A DNA stretch of 64,000 bases from assembly GCA_013407085.1 (NCBI GenBank), contig JACCGJ010000566.1, forward strand, positions 1 through 64,000, written 5' to 3'. Position numbers and translations under genes: made by a program. The notes under the pieces are model-generated. The model made no database searches and was not told the origin of the DNA. It saw nothing but the letters and a program-made list of their open reading frames with translations. This document shows positions 21,901-32,985 of this stretch, in pieces (position 1 is the stretch's first letter; the number at the start of each line of letters is the position of its first letter). The stretch is from Atriophallophorus winterbourni. Lineage: Eukaryota > Platyhelminthes > Trematoda > Plagiorchiida > Microphallidae.

Positions 21901-22690
21901 TCGTGTTCGCAAAGCGGGTGCAGCGTTTGCTAACCTTCGCCACCTGTGGCGTCGACGCGATGTTTCACTCCATACTAAAGGCCGAGTGTACAACGCAGTG
22001 GTGCGTGCTACACTCCTTTATGGCTGCGAAACCTGGTCTATCCGAGCGGAAGATGTCCGTCGGCTTTCTGTTTTTGATACCCGTTGCCTGCGTAGAATTG
22101 CTCGCATTCGGTGGCAGCATCGTGTTACAAATATAGATGTCTGCAAGCGGGTGTTAGGACCAGGTGGCCACGGACTGAGAGAAATGCTGATGCTTGCTCG
22201 CTTGCGATGGTTGGGACATGTATTAAGAATGCCTACTCACCGTTTACCGTACCGCGCCTTATTCGCAGAGCCTGACAGAAGCTGGGAGAAAAGATCGGGT
22301 GGCCAGTCCATGACGTGGCGCGTTGGGATGAAGAAACTCACCGTAGCGCTAGGCTCAGTTGGGCGTATTCGTTTGCCTGGGTGGGGTCCAAAAGCTCCAC
22401 CTAATAGTTGGCTGGAAACCTTACGCGATATGGCTACAAACCGAAGTCAGTGGCGCCAGTGTATTTTATTGTGTCATAATTTTTTTATCCGGTATTATTT
22501 TATATAAAAAACAAAGCAAAAAATCGCATGCAGTGAAACTACAAAAACAAGCTGCTTTTTGTGCATTTGCTTTTGCGTATTCCGCTTGCCTACTTTCCCT
22601 TTTTCACGCGCTTGCTTATCTGCTTCATATTGCTTGGCACTTTGTCTGGTTCCAGACTTGTGCTTCATGATGATGTCTAAAGCGCCTCCG
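18956..22690 (+). mobile_element. RTE-like LINE, nearly full length
   Basis: The 5' region (18956-19400) is GC-richer than its surroundings and has a short tandem repeat (GCGCTGAGACTGGACC twice at about 19008-19050). Coding sequence runs 19404-22507 with endonuclease and RT. The 3' end (22510-22676) closes with GGCACTTTGTCTGG, a small hairpin and (ATG/GAT)n. Only one stop and one frameshift are visible, so it is the youngest-looking LINE in the window. Tail fragments of this family occur at 38266, 49106, 62573 and 63647. Confidence 0.85.
19404..22507 (+). pseudogene. RTE-like endonuclease-reverse transcriptase, two lesions
   Basis: Endonuclease blocks: LAAFNVRTL, CLSETRM, VVAAYAPTN, LAGDMNARVG, and SDHALV after the stop. 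RT blocks: VIAPIFKKGRRDSCENHRGI, QTGFRAGRGCIDQIF, VVFLDIRAAFDSIDR, GVRQGCPISPFLFN, catalytic YADDIALL, then VYLGSCIS. The C-terminus has WLGHVLRMP and NRSQWRQC. A TAA at 20202-20204 interrupts the endonuclease just before IDHIA in the same frame. Near 21100 the frame shifts by one base (PWRES versus ERIVIAPIF). The open frame at 19404 begins with TTG, so the true start is upstream or lost. GVRQGCPISP is typical of the RTE clade. Confidence 0.85.
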
Positions 22691-22790
22691 AAGGAATAAT
22701 TAGAATCTTCAATAACGCAGGTATCGGAGTAACATATAAGAATGCTCCGCACAATGCATCTCAAAGATAAGACTCCTGGGTTGTGCGATC
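22691..22790. other. Short spacer after the RTE element
   Basis: About 100 bases between the RTE tail and the Penelope-like endonuclease fragment. No feature seen. Confidence 0.3.
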
Positions 22791-23120
22791 AAATGTATCT
22801 ACAAAATCAAGTGCACGGGTGTTTACATTGGGCAAACGATTAGAGAACTATGAAATAGGTCAAACGAATGTAGAAACGAGTCGGAAAACAGCCTCACATT
22901 TCTAGTGAATTTCAATTACTGATCCGGGATTCTGTCCTTACTAAACATGAGCTAGACACAAGTCACAGCGTGGATCTTGATAACGTAGAGGCGACAAGGC
23001 GGCGTGTGAAACCTTATAGAGAATAACTTAAAGCTGAGGCGGTTGAAATAACAAAGGGTGGTAGGAATGCGGTCAACAAGGTGGTTGATGCGCATATCAC
23101 TGCAATCTGGTGTTCGGTTC
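22790..23120 (+). pseudogene. Penelope-like GIY-YIG endonuclease fragment
   Basis: Plus-strand reading has IYKIKCTGVYIGQTIREL, the GIY-YIG core of Penelope-like elements. After frame breaks it has ELDTSHSVDLDNVEATRRR, VKPYRE and KAEAVEITKGGRNAVNKV. The second part matches the intact-looking minus-strand piece at 57275-57529. Stops and shifts between the blocks show it is dead. Confidence 0.7.
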
Positions 23121-23308
23121 TGCAGCGGATTACGATTAAGTTGCATGACCACTAATAGGTACACAGATCACGTAAGCAGTAAGGTCAACGGACGCTGTTC
23201 GCACCTGCACACAAAATAAAAAATTAATGGGTTAGGGCAGCATTTAGGGGGGTGAATCAATTTGCCGGTGTCTCGCGTGTCTATCTTACGTAAGTCATGG
23301 CGTGAATT

Positions 23309-24130
23309 GTGTTCGAAAGGACCGTGAGTCATCTGGAAACCCAAAACTTGTCATCCAGAGAGCAATATGGATTTCGGAAGTCTCATTCTTGCTTGACTAA
23401 CCTACTGGATACACTGAACGACTGGACGCAGGCGGTGGATGAGGGTGGTTGCGTGTTACTTGGGCATATCACGGATGTGCAATCCTGCAGTACTTTTGTG
23501 CTGTGCGGCTAACACCGTGCTAAATTGATTGACCACCGGTAGTAAGCTGCATGCTGAAACTCGCTGGAATCTCACTAACATTTCTATTTTCTTTCTCATA
23601 TCTGTCTAGGCCTGGACAACCTGATAGTATCCGAGCCCATGTGCAGTCTCTGATTGTGCGGCACTTTGCCTGGATCAGGCTTGTGATTTCATACATACAT
23701 AACAAAGGCGTTTTATCGCGTGGACCATCCTATACTCCTGAACAAGCTGCAGGTTGGCATTAATGGATACCATCTTACCTGGCTGAGAAGCTATCTACTT
23801 GATGGCAAGACAACTGTACGTATCGATGTTGTGATATATAGGGACATCGAAGCCATTAGCGGTTTCCTACAAGGTTCGGTACCTGGCCCAGTTTTCATTT
23901 TAGTGTAAGTCCGAAAGTCATCACAACCAAGGTTCTTTTGGCGGATGATGCTAAAGTCAAGCGTGGATCTTTTGCGCTTACAGTATTTGATTACTCAGTG
24001 CAAGCTTGGCTACCATGGCTACAAAAGGACATCAAGAGAGAGGATTTATCACAGAGTAACGAAAAATGATGGGCTGTCTTCGCGGCCTCCCTTATGAGGA
24101 TCGACTTGTGCATGTTATATTGGATACACT
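23309..24130 (+). pseudogene. CR1-like RT fragment with a SINE-1 inserted
   Basis: 23309-23460 reads QYGFRKSHSCLTNLLDTLND and stops at a SINE-1 insertion (23471-23702). After it the RT resumes with HPILLNKLQVGINGYHLTW and FLQGSVPGPVF, then LLADDAKV at about 23940 and PWLQKDIKRE. Catalytic FADD is here LADD. Frame breaks are frequent. Confidence 0.75.
23471..23702 (+). repeat. SINE-1, full length, inserted in a CR1-like RT
   Basis: Runs from ACGGATGTGCAATCCTGCAG to GTGATTTCATACATACATAA. Its interruption of a recognisable RT reading frame fixes both ends of the SINE: about 220 bases plus a (CATA)n 3' tail. Confidence 0.85.
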
Positions 24131-24300
24131 GGCTTGCAGACGGATTTGATTTAATCTTCACCTGAATCCTGTTCATACTGACACCCTTGGTTTGACGAAG
24201 CTTCTGTGCCAGTGAAACGTTAAGAAAAATCTGCTCTAACCGATTCATAGCAAACGTTATTTTCAGAACACCGGACCCGCATCTAACGTCAAAAACCAAT
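24131..24300 (+). repeat. Penelope-like linker scrap
   Basis: 24150-24260 shares the GACGAAGCTTCTGTG...GTGAAACGTTA...CTAACCGATT pattern with 17035-17100 and 56920-56980. Decayed. Confidence 0.5.
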
Positions 24301-24429
24301 GGAAAGCAAAATTACGGTCGCTGCAAAAGGTAAAAGTTAATCGGGTTAACAAGCAGAAAAATGTACAACCAGTGGCTGCGAAAGAAGAGAAAAGATGAAG
24401 GAAGTCTAACCGCCATGAAAAGACTGTCC

Positions 24430-25000
24430 GATAAACTTCGGTCCATCTGATCGGCCAGTTGAAGGCCGGCAGCCCAAAAACAAGGGTGATGGTTAAAGAA
24501 AAGATGGGTTGTATACTTCGGAGATCTATTTAACAGTCGACGCAGAGGACCGGTTGAGAGCAGTCCATCGCACTAATGAAGAAGGGCAAATCCACAAGAC
24601 CTGAAATCCCAAACAAGGTCTTCAAGTCTGATTTTAAAACCAGTGCGATCTCCGCCATTCAATCTCTAATGATATCTGGCGATGTGAAACCATCCCAGCA
24701 GAGTGGAATATGAATAGTGAATCAATATATTCAAGAAAAGTGATCTCGTTTAAGATTCCAACTACCGCGAAAGTACCTTGACGAGGAAAGCTTAAACAGG
24801 TATTGATTAAAGTGAACTGAATGTATATGGTGCACCCTTTAATCAGCGTTACTGTGAAGCATTTTAATTTGGACGTGAAGATTCCAATTCGATGCTTGGT
24901 AAGACTAAAGGCACCCAGTCTGAAAATAATTCTTCTGGGAAGCTTGCATTCAACGCAAAGTGAACATGACTAATGCTAAAGTTAAAGAAAACTAACCAAA
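24430..25000 (+). pseudogene. Decayed LINE reverse transcriptase trace
   Basis: At 24566-24800 a broken plus-strand reading gives LMKKGKSTRPEIPNKVFKSD, then CETIPAEWNMN and VISFKIPTTA. This order resembles the start of LINE RTs (gene-choice block, then PAEW..IFKK). The block at 24440-24535 is shared with 33375-33475. Heavily mutated, so low confidence. Confidence 0.4.
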
Positions 25001-26000
25001 AACCAACACAATTGCTGGCCGAAAATCACCACACAAGTTTTTTACTCTACTCGCTCAAAAACTCTTGGATCGAGATAATACAATCTCGGCAAAATAGTGG
25101 CAATGATCCGGAATGCGTATTGAAATGAAACGACAAAGAGCCCCATCCGCTTTAACCAGAGTCCGTGGATTGAAAACATGAAAACAATCCGCGCAAGAGA
25201 CTTACACCACGGACACAAGAAAACGCCGAACAGAATTATTTTCTGTGATCTATTGAAGACAAAGTACAATGTACAAAAATATGACATTCAAACAAATAGC
25301 CACGTGGAAGAAACTAGAATGTCCATGGGGTTATTTTAAAGGAATGCAGTAAGACAGATTTCATTCGGAACGAAGTGAATCACTTTTTGTCAAACAGACA
25401 GCCATTGATGGTTGCCACCACCTGACGGGAAGCTACGATGGAAAAAGGAAAAATTACCCGTAGTGAGAAATATAGAACACAAGGAGATGGTGTCAGTAAT
25501 AACAAATGAGATGGAGTAAGATATTGTACAGGCAATCATAAAACGGCTTCAAACGCAGATACATAATGCGATGATTGGCGAAGATTTAATGGCAAAATTC
25601 TCATCATACAACCGTAATATTGCGAGTAAGGATCACGCACACTTTTATGCGCTCGCCAATTGAAAGGAATGTGACTGAACAAAGACGCTGTGATTAGCGT
25701 CGCACTGGGAAGACAAAACATCGTGTTTGTCTACCGAGTGCAGTGAGGGGGAGGAGGATTTTGGTCAAGTTAACGCGACAAACGGAGATGCGCTGCTGAC
25801 TTTGGGCCAATCAAGCGCCTCATAATCATGCCAGGTTCTGCCTCATTATACGGAAAGATAAGATTAGTGACTAAAACTTTTAGCCAATTTAGGCATCCGT
25901 TCAACCGAAACCAATTATTAGTATCACGCTTAGAAACTGTTAAGGATATTAGATGATCTAACCTTCAAGACACACTTTCCGACTCACGCAACTTACTTTG
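25001..26000. other. About 1 kb with nothing recognised
   Basis: No frame longer than about 80 codons and no repeat shared with other regions that I could see. Likely old decayed repeat or unique intergenic DNA. Confidence 0.3.
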
Positions 26001-26002
26001 CT

Positions 26003-26102
26003 TCTCATATCTCTCTAGGCCTGGGCAACCTGGCAATATGTTAGCCCATGTGCAGTCTATGACTCTGCGGCACTGTGGCTGGATCAGGGTTGTGCTTCCA
26101 TA
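26003..26102 (+). repeat. SINE-1, 5'-truncated copy
   Basis: From CTCATATCTCTCTAGGCCTG to GGTTGTGCTTCCAT; keeps only the 3' ~100 bases. Confidence 0.75.
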
Positions 26103-26261
26103 GACACATTATGAGAATGATGTACAACAAGGTTCCGCTTTAGGACTAACAGACTTTTGATCATGCGAACAAGCTGCTCCACTTTGGAATCTCGCAAGAA
26201 ATTAGCCATGCTTCAGGATGATATATACATTGCATAATAATGTTACAAAAAGTGAAACGCC

Positions 26262-26486
26262 AAGCATGGTATGGTATGAAAGCACAAGCCTGATCCAGGC
26301 AAAGTGCCGCACAGTCAGAGACTGCATGTGAGCTAAGATACTGTCAGGTTGCCCAGGCCCAGACAGATATGAGGGAAAAAAGAACAGGAAATGGTAATGA
26401 GCATTCAGTGAATGACGGAAAAGCATGCCAATGAATATTTTGAGCATTCAGCCTGTTTCAGAATGCAGCTCACTACATCTGGCCAA
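26262..26486 (-). repeat. SINE-1 copy, nearly full length
   Basis: The GGTATGGTATG tail (reverse of CATAC repeats) is at the left, and the hairpin region ending GCAGCTCACTAC at the right. The 5' end is missing the ACGGATGTGC block. Confidence 0.8.
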
Positions 26487-26493
26487 GTAACCA

Positions 26494-27018
26494 ATGGATT
26501 CGAATCACATGAACACAGCTTGCAAATTCAAATACAAAAGCATCTTGAAACATTTTTCTATTACTATCCAAGTGAATAACTATGGGATAAGATCGAAAAC
26601 GATACATGACTCGACAGTTAGCCGTTGCACAGGCGACCACACACTGTCAAAGTGTTCAGTCACTTTGCTGTCGATAGTCATATCAAAGTCTAAACATTCA
26701 TCCAAAGATCAAATGCCAACTATTCATTTTCGATTTAGTAGAGAATCGAGGAAGGCATCTGCATCAATTTATTCCACACAAGAATGTCAAAATGGTCTCT
26801 CAGTTACCCGGAAAGATGTGAAACAAACGACAAAGCAAACATCGCGGTCTCTAGGCCAACAAACTCACAGCCACGATTTCGGTGCTCACACAACCAAATG
26901 CCCTGCCAAGTTCCAAGCGCAAGTTTACCATCCGAAATCGGAATGGTTACACTTGGACCTCCTAGGAACGCATGCTTCGCATGAGCAGGCTAAAAGAAAA
27001 GAACGAACAAGGGTTTGA
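26494..27018 (+). CDS. Doubtful hypothetical ORF of 174 residues
   Basis: Open from an ATG, rich in serine, threonine, lysine and histidine. No domain, no signal peptide and no homolog in the window. The surroundings are repeats, and the composition could arise by chance in AT-balanced DNA. It could also be one exon of something larger. Reported because it is the longest unexplained frame between 24 and 35 kb. Confidence 0.2.
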   Translation: MDSNHMNTACKFKYKSILKHFSITIQVNNYGIRSKTIHDSTVSRCTGDHTLSKCSVTLLSIVISKSKHSSKDQMPTIHFRFSRESRKASASIYSTQECQNGLSVTRKDVKQTTKQTSRSLGQQTHSHDFGAHTTKCPAKFQAQVYHPKSEWLHLDLLGTHASHEQAKRKERTRV

Positions 27019-27660
27019 ATTGTGGTGGACTGTCAAACGAGACAAATACAAAAAACGGTGTTGGGGTTGAAAAAGATATGAGGATTTGGTTAGTACTATG
27101 AAATTTTTATACAAAATAGAATTTACCATATCATCGGGCCCTTCACAACTGTGCTCGTACGGCAGCGACTGAAAGGAAACGAATCGAGTAAACGAACGAG
27201 TAAATGCTACGATAAAGAACAATGGTACAAATAGCTTTTAAACAATGTACTTGAACACCGAAATTTGCTGCAATGGTAATTAAGCATATTGGATTGTTCG
27301 CTGACGTCGAGAGAGAAATGATCTGCTCAAATCAAACAATCGTGCAACTCTGTTCGCTTTTGTCCCTTGTTTTGGGTCCTAAAGGCTAGACCGAAACGAG
27401 TCCTAACTGCCAACAGTGACGTGCAGCTATTGAAATGTGTGGCGCTCGAATAGAGTGCGACACGTTTCTTTTAATCTAGCTCAATAAAGATTGAAACGAG
27501 ATAGGCCCCACTGTCTAGCATTGAAAACAATAAGCTACAGTACCCTCAAAGAGTTTCATCATTGATATATGAATTCAGAATATTTTTCCTTATCAGGCGA
27601 TTAGGTCTCATGTGGTCCATGTTTATGCAATATTTTTTATTCACACGAAGCGGTAAAGAT
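27019..27660. other. Intergenic stretch, nothing recognised
   Basis: No shared repeat or convincing frame seen. Confidence 0.3.
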
Positions 27661-27689
27661 AATGATGTGTTGCTCCCTGAACAGGTTGA

Positions 27690-28245
27690 TAGGCTTTGCT
27701 TTTTCCTTTTGAGCGACTATCTCCTCCTGGAGGATGAGTCGGCTTCAATGAAGATTCTTGGGAATTTAGGTACAAAGCGGCGTCCCCAACACCACTCGGC
27801 GTTTGTTCGAGTCAGCTTCTCTAGCCTTTGCACAACCAAGTGCAACCTGCAAGGCAGCAGGAAGTTGTCAGAAAGAGGCGGTGTGCACCGAATAACCGTC
27901 TACCAGACTCTGTTCAGATTTTTCTTCGGGGTTTTCTTCCGAAGCCGTTGCCGCTTTCGGGTATCCCGCAAGGCAGCGGAGGTTTAAAATCAGGATTTTC
28001 CTTCCCTTAGATGAAATGCCCTCCCAGGCTAACGAGCTCCGTCTTCCCGAAGCAAACTGGTTTTCAGGCGCAAGTCACTCGCCCTCGCCCCTACTCCTGT
28101 TGGTAGAAGCAGTTCCACTCGTGCAGGCCAGAAGCTGGACTTGGTTGTCAGAGGCTATTTGAGACGCATGCCACATAGGAGCATTTTATAAACAGTGGGA
28201 GCTTATACCCACTGCCACCCGCGGCTATGACAACCTTTGGAACCT
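27690..28245 (-). mobile_element. tRNA-Leu-headed retroelement copy, head missing
   Basis: Minus-strand copy of the element at 34723-35355. The 3' end (GCGACTATCTCCTCCTGGAG, inverted) is at about 27713-27735. The body continues through the CAACACCACTCGGCGTTTG block to the CCACTGCCACCC region near 28220. The tRNA-like head is absent. A minus-to-plus conserved frame (KILGNLGTKRRPQHH, FVRVSFSSLCTTK) appears in all copies but has no known domain. Confidence 0.75.
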
Positions 28246-28640
28246 TTGGTTGATAGGCTGTCACATTTAATTCGCCGGCGATTATCGGGGCCCATTTTAG
28301 ACTATAGTACGGTGGCGAATTAAGGTTAACTGGTATGGTGGTTGAACATCGAGAGCACCTTATGTAAAAAAGCAAATCATGGGCGATTTTGTGTGTGAAT
28401 GGCAGGGGGTAAACGACAGCAAAAGTGGTACTTGAAGTAGCTTTTTGGTTGTTACGGTCATTTTGTCCCGATTGAAATCTTGTGTCTGGGGTGACCACGA
28501 GTTGATTTTAGAGACAAAGATGATGGTATACAGTGCGTGTGTACTAAATGCTTTGCCGGAAGGCAGTGAAATCTAGACCATACACGCAACACACGAACGG
28601 AAGCTGAATGCGAAGCATCTGTCTTGAACATATCGTGGAT
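28246..28640. other. Intergenic stretch, nothing recognised
   Basis: About 400 bases without a convincing frame or shared repeat. Confidence 0.3.
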
Positions 28641-28659
28641 GGAATAAGTGACGAATGTT

Positions 28660-29130
28660 AAAATGTTTTCTAAATCTGATTGATAGAGCACGTTCGCCCT
28701 ACTACGACAGCGCCGCCTACGGTGGCTTGGTTACGTCTACAGAATGGAAAATGGTCGTAGAAATCAGGAAGTCTACATTTGGACAGACAGCACTTGCGGT
28801 ACAAAGACGTGTGCAAAAGAGATATGAAAGCTCTTGGCATTGATGCGGCGAGTTATGAAAAACTTGCTCTTGACCGCTCACTTTGTAGGCATTGTGTAAA
28901 GCGTCGACTTCAGACTGGGGAGGAGTAGATACAGCTCTTGGCTGCTGAATGCAGATCACACCACCGGCGTGCAACTGACGCCGATCGTTGCGAGTGCTGT
29001 GGGAGAGATTGATCCTCCTGAATCGGACTGTTTAGTCATTCGAAAAGCTGTGTAGCATTAAAAATTCATGCGATTGTGATGTAAATCCATGGTCGACATC
29101 GACCGAAGGAGACCAGCAACTGTCACGCCT
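28660..29130 (+). pseudogene. LINE C-terminal fragment
   Basis: Reading across frames gives WLGYVYRMENG, then RYKDVCKRDMKALGIDAASY, LALDRSLCRHCVKRRLQ and a cysteine pair (CECCGRD). This is the usual end of one LINE class (RYKDVCKRD motif). The 3' part (about 28945-29110) is repeated at 31205-31415, where 20 extra bases are kept. Confidence 0.65.
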
Positions 29131-30230
29131 GAACATCGTCTTGCTACCTAGCCATTGAATAGACAGGAGAACAATTAGGGCCATCAGGCAAAACCTTTGG
29201 CTGAAAAGTTTGACCCAAAAGCAGTGGGGCGAGATTATTTTCGTTGGACATCTATGTATCAACCATCCTGGTACGGATGGCAGCGAATATCACTCACTCA
29301 GCTCACCGGATAACAGAGATATAAATGCCATCGTACAATTTTGAGGTGGGGTGTGGGACTGTGAATTTATCATAGATAGCACGATAGTCGGCAACAGCTT
29401 TTCTTTTGGGTGTTAAGAGGTAACACCGCATGCCGAACGTTAGTATCAGCAATGGGTAATAGTTTATTTGCATAACCAGATGCAATGCAGTGTCAAAAAT
29501 GTTTCTCCACACACTATTAAAATCGTATGAGTGTAAATTAGCTGATAAGTGTTTAAAGCGGATTCGATGCTGGGGTTTATGTAGTTAAATGCATTAAAAA
29601 TAGAGCAGAGTAATTTCGTGTGACCAGATGTTATGGAAGACTTGTACAAGAAAGAAATCACTCACTTCCGGGATAAGACGATTCAGAAGCATTTCCATGT
29701 CAACTCTGAAGTAATGACACACATGATGAGAGGCACAATCCAAATGATAAGGGGTACAAAAGTATGGAACCACTCACTTGACAGATGGGTCCCAACTCTA
29801 TAAAAGGTTTACAAAATTATAACCAACGCTTACTTCATTTATCGTCAAAGTTGCAGAAGTATGTTGAACTGTTTTCGGCGATAGAGAGGAGAAAGGTTAA
29901 CGAAGAGTTTCAGTCAGTTCGCAGGATGACGAGTGAAATGCGGGGCAACTTACTGAACAAATGCAGCAATGCTACTTGGAACTGCGATATCTCTGGCAAT
30001 GCTTTTTTGATTTCATCTGTGACATAATGACAACCACGTGATCGACCCTTTAGGGAAATGGTGCGCTGCAACCAATGGCTGCCCGTATGAAGAGACATTG
30101 AAAACAACTCTGAAAAATAAAAAAAGCAATAGCAAAAGCGTCTAGCGCACACGAAACATTTATGCCGTGAAAACAAGCAGATGGAGAGGGCATTTCATAT
30201 AATTGAAAACAACTCTGAAAAATAAAAATC
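29131..30230. other. About 1.1 kb, only a small direct repeat
   Basis: GAAAACAACTCTGAAAAATA occurs at about 30098 and 30205, flanking about 100 bases. No other feature is recognised. The short frames are not convincing. Confidence 0.35.
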
Positions 30231-30235
30231 TCAGA

Positions 30236-30425
30236 GCAATGGTGCACACCACCTCTTTCTGTCAACTCCCTGCTGCCTTGCAGGTCGCACTTGGTTGTGC
30301 AAAGGCTAGAGAAGCTTACTCGAACAAACGCCGAGTGGTGCTGGGGACGCCGCTTTGTACCCAAATTCCCAAGAATCTTGTTTGAAGCCGACGCATCCTT
30401 CAGGAGGAGATAGTCGCACACAACA
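30236..30425 (+). mobile_element. tRNA-Leu-headed element, 5'-truncated copy
   Basis: Only the 3' ~185 bases are present, from the GTGCACACCACCTCTTTCTG block to GGAGGAGATAGTCGCA, followed by a (CAA)n tail. The 5' truncation with a simple tail points to retroposition. Confidence 0.75.
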
Positions 30426-31200
30426 ACAACAAGCAACATCAAGGCAAACCAGCGCGTTGGAAATTATGTTGAATCATCATAATGACAGAGAGAAACACGG
30501 CTGCGTAGCAAACGAAGTTAAGCTGGAGCTTCAAATTTGAGTTTCAAAATAGAACGAGCACTGGAAATCGAATAGATTAGAGCCGTCCTAATAAAAAGAT
30601 ACCAAAAAGGCAAATTCCGTTTTCCTCTGTCTTAGACCAATGCCATAATAAAGGATGGCATTACCTTACGAGTAATTATCGAATAACTAAACTTGCAGAA
30701 GTGTGGTTTGGAGTATCCCACAATCTACAACAGCAGAATCAATACAAATTATATCGGTGAATAAATTGGTGAGCGTATACAGCATCATCAAAGCAGTACA
30801 CAAAATGAGACCAACTGACAAAGGCAGAGGAGAGTGCTAAACCAAGCAAGTGTATGATTTGGTTGTCTTACGCATATTAAGCTGCTTGCGTTAAGTCGTG
30901 GAAGGCGGTGCCCTACCTGTGAAGGTGCCGGTTAGTGTGGATGTTCGCGTAAAAGCGGCGATCATCCAAGGTCATTTTTCTACCCAATCAGCGTCGCATA
31001 ACCGCAAAGAGATACTTCAATAATTGTTGCCGCACAAAGTCACTTTATGACAGTAAGCTAGCAAACGTTTCAGCATACAACCAAGTATAAAGTTGTGTTC
31101 ACAGTAATTGCGGACGCAGCCTGAATCACAATGCAGCATACCGCACACTTTATTATGGCATTAAAATAATAACAAAACTAGTTAGCAGATATAGCGCTTA
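30426..31200. other. Intergenic stretch, nothing recognised
   Basis: No convincing frame or shared repeat seen over about 775 bases. Confidence 0.3.
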
Positions 31201-31204
31201 ACTA

Positions 31205-31415
31205 CTGAACGCAGATTACGCTGTCGACGTGCAACTGACGCCCTACAACCGAGTTCAGACCATCGTTGCAAGCGCTGTGGGAGAGATTGTTCCTCCTGAA
31301 TCGGACTGTTTAGTCATTCAAAAAGCTGTGGAACATGAAAAAATCACGCGATTGTGATGTACATCCACGGTCGATATCGACCGAAGGAGGCCAACATCCA
31401 GTTCGCGTGATGCTG
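31205..31415 (+). repeat. LINE 3'-end fragment, second copy
   Basis: Matches 28945-29110 (GCGCTGTGGGAGAGATTGTT, TCGGACTGTTTAGTCATTC and so on). It has CCCTACAACCGAGTTCAGAC where the other copy has a 20-base deletion. Confidence 0.7.
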
Positions 31416-31985
31416 GAGCAGGAAAAAACGCTAGGTAGGATCATAGATACCAGATTTGCCCCCGGATACTGAAACACCAAGAATTATGATCGCTTGTGAA
31501 ACGGACAATTGGTCAATGGACAAATTAAGCCGAAGAAGGTGGTGATCAACGTAAAAACGGTTAATAAAGATAAACGCGAGAAAAGGAACGACAAGATAAA
31601 AGTATATTGAATAGAAAAATAAGTCGGAAATAAAACAATCCAATCAAGCAACCATCTTTGGAACTCTGTCAATTAACCGCAATGGTGTTTTGAAACATGA
31701 AAAAGAATCTTCGTCACCGGATGCCGAGCAAATACTACTCCATTCGGTAAATGTCGAGGGTTCCTTTGAGTGCCCCGGCAAGGAAACGAGTGAGGTTTCA
31801 AGACACCGAGCCTGTTGCGTCCATGTCGGAGAATCATGATCTGGATTTAGCCGGAATGCTTTGGACAATAACTTTGGATCATTTAATCTGAATGGCGGAA
31901 ACAATATTGAAAAAGGGGGTATAATTACGACAATCGGACAAAAACTGAACAAGTGAAACGGGAATTAACTAGTTGTAACAGATGT
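31416..31985. other. Intergenic stretch, nothing recognised
   Basis: Short frames only; no shared repeat seen. Confidence 0.3.
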
Positions 31986-31987
31986 CC

Positions 31988-32084
31988 GTATGTATGAAAT
32001 CACAAGTCTGAAATAGGCAAAGTGCCGCACAGTCATGGGCTGCACGTGAGCTAAGATACTATCACGTTGCCTAGGAATAGACAG
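31988..32084 (-). repeat. SINE-1, 5'-truncated copy
   Basis: GTATGTATG tail at left, then the AAGTGCCGCACAGTC block, ending inside the GTTGCCTAGG region. Confidence 0.75.
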
Positions 32085-32870
32085 AGGAAGAAATTGAGAG
32101 TATCGACGCAGAGATATACAAGTCAATCACCTGTAATGCAATTAAGGAAAATACGTTTGGCTCAGTAATTGGATGTTCAGTGATTGGTATTCGACAAGCT
32201 TGCATGGTACCTTGTGAAATTCTCCTCATCAAGTTGGAGGGCATCGTCAGGAAAAACCTCAAGCAAAGCTTCGAGCCTGATGATGAAACGTTGACAAGTT
32301 ATCATGCACAAGTAATGTCTGATTAGAGTTTAACGTCGCGAATGAGAATTGAAAATAGTGTCTTCGCAAAATATCAAAACGAGTACAACATGGTTTTCAT
32401 TACAGCACGCCATATTGAGCAATATATTGACCTGGAACGGTTACCGATTTGAGCAATCATGATATAAGCGGGCACGTTCAGTAATGATAAAAGGAACAAT
32501 GGAACGCAATCTCATTCACAAGGTTAAGCGACGAGTTGGCAAGAGCGGTTGGGAGACTGAAGAATTGCGTGTGCCAATGACAGAAGCTCGTGGACGATGT
32601 GGTCTGTTAAATGACCCGAAACGGAGTTTATCACACCCTTACAGAGATGAGGCGCTGTGATCCGATCAACATAGCAAAGAAACGCAGATGCTAGCAAAAT
32701 TAAGCCTTTCCAAGTAATGGACAATTTCCGATAGCACACAAGTAGCTTACTGATATGATTGATACATTTAGGGACACAGGGAAGCATAAACAACTCCGCT
32801 TTGTTATTTTCGATATAAAAGGGAAGCTACCAGAAAAGCAAAATATACGATGATACGAAATCCGTAGAAG
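32085..32870. other. Intergenic stretch, nothing recognised
   Basis: A partly open plus-strand reading near 32100-32325 has no recognisable motif. Confidence 0.3.
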
Positions 32871-32873
32871 GGG

Positions 32874-32985
32874 GTATGGTATGGTATGGTATGAAAGCAC
32901 AAGCCTGATCCAGGCAAAGTGCCACATAGTCAGAGACTGTACGTGGGCTAAAATACCGTCACGTTGCCAGGTCTAGAAAGAAGGA
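32874..32985 (-). repeat. SINE-1, 5'-truncated copy
   Basis: Four GGTAT units form the tail at the left. The body ends near GTTGCCAGGTCTAG. Confidence 0.75.

Noticed and set aside
32275..32300. CTGATGATGAAACG as a hammerhead ribozyme core, as found in some flatworm SINEs and Penelope elements
   Set aside because: The stem II insert between CTGATGA and GAAA is missing and no flanking helices pair.
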